Source of the DNA: a virus
IMG/VR virus record: IMGVR_UViG_3300042896_000391
Location: 1 to 39,341 of that record
Strand: one strand, 5' to 3'
DNA length: 39,341 bases
Made by a program: the position numbers and the translations under genes
Shown here: one piece after another, positions 7,709 to 15,373 of the stretch
Layout: each line of letters begins with the position of its first letter
Position numbering within the stretch: the first letter of the stretch is position 1
The notes under the pieces: model-generated
Databases searched by the model: none
What the model was told of the DNA's origin: nothing
What the model saw: the letters and a program-made list of their open reading frames with translations, nothing else

Positions 7709-8821
7709 ATGTATCGCCAAACCTACCAGAGCGCTGTCTACCCTTACCGCACGCCCGCCGAGTGGCGCGGCGTGCCCAACGGCATTGGCACGGGCAGTCT
7801 GTACAACCCCTACCTTATAACGCCGCCCCGCATTTATGCGGAGGAAGTCGTTACCAACCTCAAGCCTTTTTTGTTTTGCGAGCCTGCCAACCTGGCCAAC
7901 GCCACGGTCAAAGTGTCAATCATTGCGTATGAGAACGTGATTTATTACCCGGGCTGGCTGATTGCCAAACTGTCCTGGAATGGCGTAAGTGGCGAATTGC
8001 TTGGGCGTGAGGAAACCGGCAACTTTGCGGCAGTGCAGCTGGCATGGACGGCTTCGCTAACCGTTGACTTTGACAACGCCATTTGGCGAAATGACATTTT
8101 TGGCGACATTCAGCGAGTTGCCATTTTGGCGGAGGGCTTCCAGTACTTAGAGTCGGTGTCGCACACGCTCTACGGCGTAGCGGCTATCAAACTCCCACTG
8201 GTGGACAGGAGCAACAACCTCATTGCCATGCAGGCCGAAGCCGGTAGCTCGGTCATCAACGTGTACAACTTCACTGTGGGCACTTATCTGCGCTCCTTCC
8301 GCGTGAGTGGCGAGCCCGTGGCCATCTGCCCGGGCGACAAGTACCAAGCCTACATTTTGTGCAGCAACGGCGTGCTGAACATTGTCAACATCAATACCGG
8401 CCAGATATTGGGGGCCGCACTTTTTCCGGTGCAAGCCAACACCCTGAGCACGTCAATTGCGTGGGACAAAACCTACAGGCGGTTATTGGCGTTTGACCTG
8501 ACGGCCAACGGTGCGGACGGCTCCAGCACCTCCTACGTGCGCGGTTACTACCCTGTGCCCATTGCCACCCGGCTGACCAAGCCCATCCCGTTGAAGCCAC
8601 CCCGCAAATTCAAAGAGGTGCAACTGGCAGCTCGCATGACCGATGACATTGGCAACCCACTGTCTTCGGGGGTTGTCCAGTGCGCCTTGGCTTGCACACC
8701 CACAGGCGCGGCCACGCTTACCAAGTCGGGCGCGGCTCCTGACTCATTAGGTTACGCGACATTCAAACTGGTTACAGCAGAAATCGGCACTGCCGAAGCA
8801 TCCTTGACCGCAGAGGTATAA
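7709..8821 (+). CDS. Tail-associated protein, propeller-like body with C-terminal Ig-like domain
   Basis: This 370-residue protein starts two bases after the previous stop. Its central part (VINVYNFTVGTYLRSF, VAICPGDKYQAYILCSNGVL, IVNINTGQILGAALFP) reads like successive blades of a beta-propeller. The C-terminal 70 residues (VQLAARMTDDIGNPLSSG, LGYATFKLV) form another Big_1-like domain. Its layout mirrors the preceding gene, which suggests an old duplication with strong divergence. It probably sits at the distal tail; function unknown. Confidence 0.65.
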   Translation: MYRQTYQSAVYPYRTPAEWRGVPNGIGTGSLYNPYLITPPRIYAEEVVTNLKPFLFCEPANLANATVKVSIIAYENVIYYPGWLIAKLSWNGVSGELLGREETGNFAAVQLAWTASLTVDFDNAIWRNDIFGDIQRVAILAEGFQYLESVSHTLYGVAAIKLPLVDRSNNLIAMQAEAGSSVINVYNFTVGTYLRSFRVSGEPVAICPGDKYQAYILCSNGVLNIVNINTGQILGAALFPVQANTLSTSIAWDKTYRRLLAFDLTANGADGSSTSYVRGYYPVPIATRLTKPIPLKPPRKFKEVQLAARMTDDIGNPLSSGVVQCALACTPTGAATLTKSGAAPDSLGYATFKLVTAEIGTAEASLTAEV

Positions 8822-8823
8822 AA

Positions 8824-9363
8824 ATGACAACGCTCACATCCAGCGCCACCCTAACCCTGACCAGTGGCACACCCGTGTCCGAGTCAATTTCAGTGACTGT
8901 CCTGCCAGCCGTGCCCTATGGCGAAGGCAAGGGCCGACTGGTTCACCCCACGCTCGGCGCTTATGACTACGACTTGGAGCCTACCGAGTGGACAAACGTG
9001 TTTGGCGACACGGTAATTCAGCCCGTCTGGTCATCTACCCGCACGCTCGACGGTGCTTCTAATTCCCTGTGGGCGGGCAGCATCCGTGACGTGGTGTGTG
9101 AAGAGCGCTGGACGGCGCAAGGCGGCTTGGCCATGACCTCAGCACAGTTTGCCATCATGCTGGCCATGTACCAGCAGCCGCCTGACCCGGAAACGGCATG
9201 GGTGCTTTGGTATCCGAACTACGCCACGGATGTGGGCTACAAGGTGTTGCTCACCGAGTTGTCGGCAGGCGACTCCAATGCGGTGGTGCTCAACGGCTTT
9301 GCGCGTGCGGGGTTCATCGCAGGCAAGGTTACGCTCAAGATGCGGATTGTGGGCAAGGTATGA
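8824..9363 (+). CDS. Probable distal tail / minor tail protein
   Basis: This 179-residue protein lies between the Ig-domain genes and the hub-like gene. It has a Thr/Ser-rich N-terminus, a segment YGEGKGRLVHPTLGAYDYDL followed by aromatic strands, and CEERWTAQGGLAMTSAQFAI. The size and position suit a distal tail adaptor joining tube to hub, but no decisive motif is visible. AGAGG lies seven bases before the ATG, and the stop overlaps the next start (ATGA). Confidence 0.6.
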   Translation: MTTLTSSATLTLTSGTPVSESISVTVLPAVPYGEGKGRLVHPTLGAYDYDLEPTEWTNVFGDTVIQPVWSSTRTLDGASNSLWAGSIRDVVCEERWTAQGGLAMTSAQFAIMLAMYQQPPDPETAWVLWYPNYATDVGYKVLLTELSAGDSNAVVLNGFARAGFIAGKVTLKMRIVGKV

Positions 9364-10814
9364 ACGCGGACTGGCAACCTCTCCCCGTTGACGGCAAGCT
9401 GAGCGCCAGCGTCATCCTGCACCCCACGGCCACACCACTTGAAGTCATGAGCGGCACAGCCACGGACGGCATTGACCTGTCCCAGTATGCCTCCAAGGTG
9501 TCACAGTCTGCCGACTCGGCGCAAGTGACGCTGCATTGGAGCACGCAACTCAACGGCCCCAGCCAGCCTGTGCCGGGTCAGCTTCTTGAGCTGGTCTTGA
9601 ACGGCCGGCCTCTGTGGATTGGCCCCATTGAAACCATCAACGATTACCGGATGGAGCGCGGCAACCGTGAGTTAAGCATTACCGCCCGCAGCCGGGACGG
9701 TAACCCGCTGTGGCGCGACACTCAGCGCGTCAGCGACATTTACCCGGCTGGCACGTGGCTGAGCATCATCACCGAAGCCGTGGCGCTGTCCATGGGACTG
9801 ACCACAGACGAGATAGACCTTCCCTCCATTTCGGCCACCACCATCCACAGCAACACCCAGTTGGCCAATATTTCAGCGTGGGCCATGCTTGAAACGCTTT
9901 ACCTGCCTGTGGGTTACCAGCCATGGGTGGACGCTTTGGGGCGGCTCAAAACCGTTTCTCGTGACACCACGCGGGAGGCTGACATTGTGCTGACCGCAGA
10001 CCGTGTAAAAGCCATCAGCGGTTCACGCTCAACACCACCTGTCACCGTGCTCCGCGTCAAGTGGCTTGACCCCTTGTTGAGCAAAGTCACCCAGCAAGAC
10101 CAGCCATTACAGACCTACTCCATGACGGCTGGATTTTTTCAACTGAATGTGACGCAGGAGGTTAAGTTTTCGGATGACGGCTCGCAGCGGGCGGAAAACA
10201 CTTACCTGAACATCAAACAGTCATGCAACAGCGGACTGTTGCCCGTGGCTGACGAAAGTTACACCCAGCTGACCGAAACCACCGGCAAGATTTCGCTCGA
10301 CAGCCTTTACTACAGTCAGGCTTTTGTCACTGCGGCGCTGGCCAGCGCGTGGAGCGCCGGTTCACTGCCCGACATTGCACCCACTGGCGGCGGCCCAACC
10401 GCGCCCATCGGCAAGAAGACTCAGGCCGCGCTGCTTTACGCGGCCATGTTTGTGATGTGCTCCATGGGCACCGGCTCCTATGAAGTCCGCGGCCAGCCTT
10501 TTGATTACGTGCGTGCGCGCAACACCACCGAAGCCTTCAACACCGAAACGCCCGAGTGGATGCAGAAGGTGGTCGAGATTGAAAACGACTTCGTGATGAA
10601 CCAGGCCATGAGCGAAGCTTTTGCCACTCGTGAGCTGCTGTATCAAGCACGCGGCGCCGTGTCCTACGGGGTCAGCATCGTGGACGACCCGCGCATTGAG
10701 GTGGGAGACATTCTCGAGCTTCCTGATGCCAGCCGTTTGTATGTGACCGGCTACAGCCGTGACTTGTCACGCGGATCTGCATCCATTCTCAACATCAGTG
10801 GGTTCCGCGTATGA
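9360..10814 (+). CDS. Tail hub-like minor tail protein
   Basis: This 484-residue protein starts at the ATG at 9360 (MNADWQPLPVDGKLSASVIL), which overlaps the previous stop; the open frame further upstream only shadows that gene. Features such as NGRPLWIGPIETINDYR, RSRDGNPLWRD and a C-terminal VSIVDDPRIEVGDILELPD resemble hub or tail-lysin-type proteins that use beta-barrel ring domains at the tail tip. No peptidoglycan hydrolase motif is seen. It follows the distal tail candidate and precedes two small tip genes. Confidence 0.65.
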   Translation: MNADWQPLPVDGKLSASVILHPTATPLEVMSGTATDGIDLSQYASKVSQSADSAQVTLHWSTQLNGPSQPVPGQLLELVLNGRPLWIGPIETINDYRMERGNRELSITARSRDGNPLWRDTQRVSDIYPAGTWLSIITEAVALSMGLTTDEIDLPSISATTIHSNTQLANISAWAMLETLYLPVGYQPWVDALGRLKTVSRDTTREADIVLTADRVKAISGSRSTPPVTVLRVKWLDPLLSKVTQQDQPLQTYSMTAGFFQLNVTQEVKFSDDGSQRAENTYLNIKQSCNSGLLPVADESYTQLTETTGKISLDSLYYSQAFVTAALASAWSAGSLPDIAPTGGGPTAPIGKKTQAALLYAAMFVMCSMGTGSYEVRGQPFDYVRARNTTEAFNTETPEWMQKVVEIENDFVMNQAMSEAFATRELLYQARGAVSYGVSIVDDPRIEVGDILELPDASRLYVTGYSRDLSRGSASILNISGFRV

Positions 10815-11272
10815 GCAACATCCTCACTTATCTGACACAGGCGGACATTCGTGACGCTGAGCCCGAGATTCAAGGCAAAACCCTGACGCGCCCGGCGCTG
10901 CTGGTGACGGATGGCTCCAGCGTGGTTTACGCCTGTGATGTGGACATTGGCCGGGACGCGCCACTGCGCAACGTGCCTGTTGCATCCGGCAATAACCAAC
11001 TGCTCTACGCCGAAGCGGGTGCGGCAGTGATTTTGCGCAAGACAGCCAGCGGCCAGTTCACCATGGTCGGCTTTGCCAAGGAAATGCCGGGCACGTACAT
11101 CCGCATTCCCGTCACGATCTCAACCGGCGCGTTTGGGCCAACCCAAAACATTTCAATCACCTCTCGCCCCTTGACGCTTGGCGAACTGGCCTCTTATGGC
11201 GGGTTTGGCTTTGTGCCGCTGGGCTCCATTGCCACATTCCAAGGTGGCGTACTTATCGGGATTCAATCATGA
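10811..11272 (+). CDS. Tail-tip associated protein, function unknown
   Basis: This 153-residue protein is coupled by ATGA overlaps to the hub-like gene upstream and the fibre gene downstream. The N-terminal 80 residues are beta-rich (RPALLVTDGSSVVYACDVDI); the C-terminal half ends in GFGFVPLGSIATFQGGVLIG. I see no catalytic or metal-binding motif. It may link hub and fibre. Confidence 0.65.
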   Translation: MSNILTYLTQADIRDAEPEIQGKTLTRPALLVTDGSSVVYACDVDIGRDAPLRNVPVASGNNQLLYAEAGAAVILRKTASGQFTMVGFAKEMPGTYIRIPVTISTGAFGPTQNISITSRPLTLGELASYGGFGFVPLGSIATFQGGVLIGIQS

Positions 11273-12168
11273 GCATTTCATTGCCACGTTACACCAGCGG
11301 CGACACCAACTACGTCGCCAATTTAAACAACACCAATGAGACGGTGGAAAACTCCATCAACTCGCTAAGCAATCAATTGATTGGCATCCCCAATTCATCC
11401 ATTTCCGTAGGCACCTACCTGCCAGCCGCACTGGGCACGGTTACTAGCCTGATTGGCGTTACATCTTGCGTGCCCACCGGCTCGGGCGCTACGCTGACTG
11501 TGCCAGCCGGGTATGTGTGGGTGCCATCGGCGTCAACAGTTGTATCAAAAGCGGCAAACACCATCAGCTTTACCGGCCTTGCCGCGGCGACTTACTACGT
11601 GGATGTGGACTCAACCGGCTCAGCCACCCGACAGACCTCCAGCGGCGGCAACACGATTTACGCCGTTGCCTGGACGGGCTCGGCTTTTGGCGCGATTACC
11701 CGCGTGTGTCCCGTGCTGTGGAGTGCTGCGGACATTCAGGCCGCGCAACTGAGTGCGGCTTACGGCACCACGTACTTTGCGCTTGATGATCGTTTTGAAG
11801 CCAGCGAGTCCAAAATTAACGCGTTGCAAGCGCTGCCCTATGACGTGGATTTTTGGCAGTCGGGCAAGCCGGCCGCTGGCCAAGTGCTGAAAAAGCTCAA
11901 GGTCTCCAAAAACACCACCTACCCAGCCAGCCTGACAGGCTCCACGGTAGTGACGGCTGACGCGGCAGCTACGGCAAATGCTGTGTTCTCTATCGCCAAG
12001 AATGGCGTTGAATTTGCGACGTTAACCTACTCGGCAGGTAGTGCAAATGGTGTTTTTGCCGGGACTGTCTCCTACTTCGCAGCGGGTGACCTGCTCAGCG
12101 TAAAAGCCCCAGCCTCACAGGATGCAACACTATCTGGCGTCGGTTTTGTGCTGTCAGCATTCCGTTAA
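11269..12168 (+). CDS. Tail fibre-like protein
   Basis: This 299-residue, Ala/Ser/Thr/Gly-rich protein is the last structural gene before lysis. It starts MSISLPRYTSGDTNYVANLN, a pattern common at the N-terminus of short siphovirus fibres that plug into the tail tip. The middle is beta-rich (GATLTVPAGYVWVPSA). The C-terminal third (YDVDFWQSGKPAAGQVLKK) resembles distal fibre modules carrying a QSGKPxAGQ motif. It is a second possible host-contact protein besides the fibres at 32980-36998. Confidence 0.65.
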   Translation: MSISLPRYTSGDTNYVANLNNTNETVENSINSLSNQLIGIPNSSISVGTYLPAALGTVTSLIGVTSCVPTGSGATLTVPAGYVWVPSASTVVSKAANTISFTGLAAATYYVDVDSTGSATRQTSSGGNTIYAVAWTGSAFGAITRVCPVLWSAADIQAAQLSAAYGTTYFALDDRFEASESKINALQALPYDVDFWQSGKPAAGQVLKKLKVSKNTTYPASLTGSTVVTADAAATANAVFSIAKNGVEFATLTYSAGSANGVFAGTVSYFAAGDLLSVKAPASQDATLSGVGFVLSAFR

Positions 12169-12205
12169 CTCTTGACGGTTAATGCTTCCTAAAAGGTAAA
12201 ATAAC

Positions 12206-12442
12206 GTGAATGTCTTACGAAAGCACCATATGGCCGTAAATGAACTGATTGCAACCAAAGCGGCCACGACTGCGACGTATGGCGGCAGTGCAGGCGCTGT
12301 GTATTTTGGCTTTACCGCCAATGAGGTGGCTGCGCTGGGTGGCTTGTTCATTGCCATCATTGGCTTGTGCGTCAACGTCTATTACAAGCACAAGCATTTA
12401 GAACTAGCCCGAAAAAACCAGCCGTTTGAAGACGACGAATGA
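12206..12442 (+). CDS. Holin, class II (HP1-type)
   Basis: This 78-residue membrane protein has two hydrophobic segments (around TYGGSAGAVYFGF and AALGGLFIAIIGLCVNV) followed by a basic and then acidic tail (KHKHLELARK, EDDE). It permeabilises the inner membrane to trigger lysis. It starts at a GTG with AAAAGG eight bases upstream; a second in-frame start, ATG at 12230, lies eight codons downstream. The extra residues carry R, K, H and H, which recalls the S107/S105 dual-start arrangement of lambda. Its stop overlaps the endolysin ATG. Confidence 0.75.
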   Translation: MNVLRKHHMAVNELIATKAATTATYGGSAGAVYFGFTANEVAALGGLFIAIIGLCVNVYYKHKHLELARKNQPFEDDE

Positions 12443-12960
12443 ATTCTCCTGGACGCACAGGCATAGCATCACTGGCGCTATCTGCTGCGGCTCTCGTCGG
12501 CATTGCGCTGAGCGAGGGCTATTCGCCAGTGGCTTACACGCCCGTACCCGGTGATGTGCCGACCATCGGCTACGGATCAACTGAAGGCGTGAGGCTGGGG
12601 CAGTCCATCACACCTGATAGGGCGCTCGTTCGACTCTTGGCTGATGCGTCAAAGTTTGAGCAGGCCGTGAAACGCTGCGCTCCCGTGCCGATGTACAGCT
12701 ATGAGTTTTCGGCTTACGTAAGTCTCGCCTATAACGTAGGCGAGGGCAGGTTCTGCAACAGCAGCATCCCTATCAAGTTGAAGGCTGGAGACTACGAGGC
12801 GGCCTGCAAGACCATCCCCGAGTTCAACAAGGTGCGTGACTGCACGAAGCCAAAAGTATTCAATCCGAAGACCGGCAAGCTGGAATGCCCGCTCGTAGAG
12901 ATTAGAGGGCTGACCAACCGCCGCCAGGACGAATACAAACTTTGCATGGGGGAATCATGA
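12439..12960 (+). CDS. SAR endolysin, GH24 lysozyme (muramidase)
   Basis: This 173-residue enzyme cleaves the glycan backbone of peptidoglycan. The N-terminus (IASLALSAAALVGIALSEGY) is a weakly hydrophobic, Ala/Gly/Ser-rich signal-anchor-release segment, so export is probably Sec-dependent and activation follows membrane depolarisation. Glu26 right after it, with Asp39 and Thr42 in PVPGDVPTIGYGST, fits the GH24 catalytic signature; exact alignment of the Asp is uncertain. AYVSLAYNVGEGRFCNSS is the conserved helix region. Several cysteines may form disulfides that control activity. Confidence 0.9.
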   Translation: MNSPGRTGIASLALSAAALVGIALSEGYSPVAYTPVPGDVPTIGYGSTEGVRLGQSITPDRALVRLLADASKFEQAVKRCAPVPMYSYEFSAYVSLAYNVGEGRFCNSSIPIKLKAGDYEAACKTIPEFNKVRDCTKPKVFNPKTGKLECPLVEIRGLTNRRQDEYKLCMGES

Positions 12961-13406
12961 GCTTTGCCGCACGAACTGCTGTTCTCATTGCCGCCATTGT
13001 CGCGACATGCGCTCTCCTTTGGAAAGTCCATTACACCGGCAAGACGATTGGCCGTGCTGAAGTCACGGCCAAGTGGAATCTTGACAAGCTCAAGCAAAGC
13101 GAAGCCAGCCGCGCGCGCGAAAAGGCGCTAACGGCTCAAGTTGAAAAGGTACGCAATGACTACGCCAAACAAAAAGCTCGCCTTGTCGCTGATGCTCGCG
13201 TTACTGCTGACCGGCTGCGCGAGTACGAAGCCGCGGCAAGTCGCACCGCTGGAGATACCAGCGCCACCAGCGGAACTAATGGCCCCTTTGCCGCCATTGC
13301 CGGTGAATGTGCCCGAAGCCTTGCGGCGCTGGACGAACATGCTCAGGGACTACGAGCAACGGCAAGCGCTCTGCAAGAGTACGCCAACGGCTTGCGTTTG
13401 AAGTGA
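12957..13406 (+). CDS. Rz: Rz-like inner-membrane spanin
   Basis: This 149-residue protein uses the ATG at 12957, overlapping the endolysin stop, with GGGGGA just upstream; an earlier TTG is unlikely. An N-terminal membrane anchor (AARTAVLIAAIVATCALLW) is followed by a long charged coiled coil (about residues 35-95), typical of i-spanins. It spans the periplasm with Rz1 and disrupts the outer membrane in the last step of Gram-negative lysis. Rz1 is embedded in its 3' half in the +1 frame. Confidence 0.88.
   Translation: MSFAARTAVLIAAIVATCALLWKVHYTGKTIGRAEVTAKWNLDKLKQSEASRAREKALTAQVEKVRNDYAKQKARLVADARVTADRLREYEAAASRTAGDTSATSGTNGPFAAIAGECARSLAALDEHAQGLRATASALQEYANGLRLK
13156..13401 (+). CDS. 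Rz1: Rz1-like outer-membrane spanin lipoprotein (embedded in Rz)
   Basis: This 81-residue lipoprotein lies wholly inside Rz in the +1 frame. The ATG at 13156 has AAAAGGT upstream. The signal peptide ends in a lipobox LLLTGC with Cys21 as the lipidated residue. The mature part is proline-rich (PLEIPAPPAELMAPLPPLP), as in known o-spanins, and ends with an RxxNMLRDYEQRQ helix. It pairs with Rz through the periplasm. The nested arrangement matches lambda Rz/Rz1. Confidence 0.9.
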   Translation: MTTPNKKLALSLMLALLLTGCASTKPRQVAPLEIPAPPAELMAPLPPLPVNVPEALRRWTNMLRDYEQRQALCKSTPTACV

Positions 13407-13410
13407 CGTT

Positions 13411-14352
13411 TCAGAGCCTGGCTGATATTTCTTCAGCTGTCTCTCGGTAGTAAACCTGCAACATCCTGATGTCTTTGTGCCGGGATATTTTGCTCAGCGT
13501 CAAAATGTCCATTTTTCGCGCCATGAGCGTCAGTGCAGTAGCCCGTGAGTCCCTGAACTGCAAGCCTTCGATCAAAAGCTGCTTGCACAAGTCGCTGAAC
13601 AGCACACTGGCCTCGTTGGGTTCAACTTTTAAAGGTGGCATGGTCTGCATCAGGCGCCAGCCCTGCCGGGTAATGGGTACAGTCTGGGGCAAAGGGTTTT
13701 CCTTGCTGGGCGGAATGGTGACTACCCGGCGCACCTTGTCAAAGCCTTTGGGCGCGGCCAATGCCTCTTGCAGCCTCATGGCCGTTCTCAAGGCAATGTG
13801 AAAGGCTTGCGTGACTTCTTTCGTCTTGCCGCCTCTGGCTTGTCCTGCACGTATCACCCGCTTGATTTCCGGCCAGCGCCATACCGTCACTCTTGAGGCG
13901 TTTTCCTTGGGAAGCCGGACGCCTTGAAACGGGCTGGCATCAATGGCTTTCCACTCGGTAGCGGCAATCTTGAAAAGGTTGCGGTACAGGTTCACTTCCC
14001 GAATGACGGTGGAGCCGCTGACTGTTTCCAGCCGCCAGTCGCGCCACTCGCCCATGATGGCGCTGGTAATCTCTTCCAGGCTCTTGATGCCTCGGCTGTC
14101 AAAGTAAGCGCAAAACGCCTCAAACCTCAACTCTTCCCATCGGCCAGCTTTGCGCTTGTCGGGCGTCACGGTTTTGAGGTACTTTGAGCAGGCATCCCGC
14201 AGGCTCAGCTTCTTGAGGAAGGTCTTTTTGCTTTCCTCGGCTGTTGCCCACGCCTGACATTCGCGCTTGGTGGGGAATGTTTTCGAGCGGCGAACGCCAT
14301 CCTTTTGGATCTGGACGCGCCAGCCGTCGCGGAATTTACCGATGTACGCCAT
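13411..14352 (-). CDS. int: Tyrosine recombinase integrase
   Basis: This 313-residue site-specific recombinase integrates and excises the prophage. The N-terminal arm-binding domain (MAYIGKFRDGWRVQI) and core-binding domain precede the catalytic domain. Candidate catalytic residues are Arg193 (ALRTAMRLQEAL), Lys217 (SKENPLPQTVPI), Arg270 in FRDSRAT, His292 in SRHKD and Tyr301 or Tyr302 in QVYYRE. The usual first residue of box II (HxxR) is Arg rather than His, a known variation in phage integrases. It is the last gene of the leftward operon. It converges on Rz with only four bases between and no clear terminator. Confidence 0.93.
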   Translation of the reverse strand: MAYIGKFRDGWRVQIQKDGVRRSKTFPTKRECQAWATAEESKKTFLKKLSLRDACSKYLKTVTPDKRKAGRWEELRFEAFCAYFDSRGIKSLEEITSAIMGEWRDWRLETVSGSTVIREVNLYRNLFKIAATEWKAIDASPFQGVRLPKENASRVTVWRWPEIKRVIRAGQARGGKTKEVTQAFHIALRTAMRLQEALAAPKGFDKVRRVVTIPPSKENPLPQTVPITRQGWRLMQTMPPLKVEPNEASVLFSDLCKQLLIEGLQFRDSRATALTLMARKMDILTLSKISRHKDIRMLQVYYRETAEEISARL

Positions 14353-14364
14353 TGCAAAAGCCCC

Positions 14365-14399
14365 TTGTTCGCTTGCCTGTTCGCGTTTTTTGTTCGCTT
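14365..14399. repeat. Three TTGTTCGC-type repeats, candidate integrase arm sites (P' side)
   Basis: TTGTTCGCTT at 14365-14374, CTGTTCGCGT at 14377-14386 and TTGTTCGCTT at 14390-14399 repeat every 12-13 bases, with a weaker TTGTGCGG just after. They lie between the integrase start and the presumed attP core, where arm-type binding sites are expected. Confidence 0.5.
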
Positions 14400-14499
14400 T
14401 TTGTGCGGAAAGTAGCGCGGGGAGCTAAGTAGCTGCCTGGCCCCCTCAGAGGGGAGAAGTGTACTTAAATGGCTTGTAACGACTTGTGTCGTATAGGAA

Positions 14500-14520
14500 T
14501 GGTGCCCAGGGCCGGAATCT
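14500..14520 (-). other. Candidate attP core (tRNA-Phe-like 3' end)
   Basis: The minus strand reads CCGGCCCTGGGCACCA ending at 14500, preceded by AGATT. This matches the 3' end of a tRNA: T-stem side, acceptor strand CCTGGGC, discriminator A, then CCA. A partner acceptor GCCCAGG is what I would expect of betaproteobacterial tRNA-Phe genes, from memory. No complete tRNA can be folded here. The site lies upstream of the integrase and downstream of the excisionase, flanked by repeats on both sides. Confidence 0.6.
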
Positions 14521-14549
14521 AAACCCGCATGAATAGTGGCTTTTAAGCC

Positions 14550-14602
14550 CCTGTGTGAAGAATGTGCGAGTTATGAAGCCGTGTGTGAAGTCTGTGCGCT
14601 TT
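14550..14602. repeat. GTGTGAAG(N3)TGTGCG pair, candidate arm or Xis sites (P side)
   Basis: GTGTGAAGAATGTGCG (from about 14553) and GTGTGAAGTCTGTGCG (from about 14584) differ only in the central bases and are about one excisionase-gene end apart. They flank the presumed core on the side opposite the TTGTTCGC repeats, and the second one overlaps the 3' end of the xis-like gene. Confidence 0.45.
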
Positions 14603-14762
14603 TTCGTTGCATGAACTTGTGAACATCCTCTTCCAGCCAGGCTGGTTTGCGCGGCGTGGCAATGTTGGCCGGGAATCCCGGCTGTTTTGTGTACAAGTCC
14701 AGAACAGTTTTACGCCTGAGCCTGAGCAGCGCAGCCAAGTCATCAACGGTAAGTATTTTCAT
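14571..14762 (-). CDS. xis: Excisionase / AlpA-like HTH protein
   Basis: This 63-residue protein has a MerR/AlpA-type helix-turn-helix (LTVDDLAALLRLRRKTVLDL, then the wing around PGFPANIATPRK and WLEEDVHKFM). Such small DNA-bending factors steer the integrase toward excision. AAGGG lies six to seven bases before the ATG. The gene sits beside the candidate attP, immediately before int in the operon, the classical xis position. The symbol is by role and position; direct excisionase activity is not proven. Confidence 0.75.
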   Translation of the reverse strand: MKILTVDDLAALLRLRRKTVLDLYTKQPGFPANIATPRKPAWLEEDVHKFMQRKSAQTSHTAS

Positions 14763-14771
14763 AATCGCCCT

Positions 14772-15218
14772 TTAAACAAATCCGCGCAACTCAGGCGCTT
14801 TCCACCCTGCAGGCTTGCCAATCTTGCCGCCTTGCAGAATCACAGGTTTGCCATCCACCAGCTTGGCGTCATTGCTTGCCAGCACCGCTAAATCAGCCGC
14901 TGGCTTGTCAAATCCGGCAAGATAGGCAATGCCATTGCCCGTGACTTCGCGGTCACACAAGGCGTCTAAAACATCCACGCGCAAATGGTTGGGGAAATGG
15001 GCGGTCAGGCTTCCACTTTTGAGTTCTTTGCCAAGGCTGTCTAGGTCAACCCGCAAGCGTTCAAGCAGTCGGCCCCATCCTTCTTTACTCACGCGCAGGC
15101 AACTTAGTAGCTCCGCCGTTTCTTCCAGATCACAACCAATCTGAATAGACAGGTTTTCAGGGCTGGGCTTTTTCCCGCAAGCGTTGAGCCATGCTTCAGT
15201 GCGTTTGTAGTTGCTCAT
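14772..15218 (-). CDS. MazG-like nucleotide pyrophosphohydrolase
   Basis: This 148-residue helical protein ends with the pattern seen in phage MazG/HisE-type all-alpha NTP pyrophosphatases: DALCDREVTGNGIAYLAG, AADLAVLASNDAKLVDGKP, then GGKIGKPAGWKAPEL. An upstream CDLEETAELLSCL provides acidic residues expected to bind Mg2+. It would hydrolyse a (d)NTP or altered nucleotide to the monophosphate. Its start overlaps the previous small ORF. The substrate is unknown. Confidence 0.65.
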   Translation of the reverse strand: MSNYKRTEAWLNACGKKPSPENLSIQIGCDLEETAELLSCLRVSKEGWGRLLERLRVDLDSLGKELKSGSLTAHFPNHLRVDVLDALCDREVTGNGIAYLAGFDKPAADLAVLASNDAKLVDGKPVILQGGKIGKPAGWKAPELRGFV

Positions 15219-15373
15219 GCTTTCTCCTTCGCTAAAACAATCTTTTCCAGTACCTCAATAACACCTTGCATTTGTTCTTCCATGTGGTCTGGCAGGGGGT
15301 GTGCAGTGCAATACGCCCACGATTCAAGTGCGGACAGCAGCTTGATAGCGTCTAGGGCTTCGGGTTTAGTCAT
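15215..15373 (-). CDS. Small leftward-operon protein, function unknown
   Basis: This 52-residue ORF (MTKPEALDAIKLLSALESWA, ending in EVLEKIVLAKEKA) is probably all-helical. Its stop overlaps the ATG of the MazG-like gene and its start overlaps the stop region of the upstream gene, so it fits the chain of coupled genes in this operon. Confidence 0.6.
   Translation of the reverse strand: MTKPEALDAIKLLSALESWAYCTAHPLPDHMEEQMQGVIEVLEKIVLAKEKA

Noticed and set aside
12169-12205. Dedicated promoter for the lysis genes
   Set aside because: TTGACG is present but the nearest TAAAAT is 19 bases away, and the start site would fall after the first holin start codon; too weak to call.
14480-14560. Complete tRNA gene at the attP region
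   Set aside because: Only a 3' end-like segment is present; D-arm and anticodon arm cannot be found, as expected for an attachment core.
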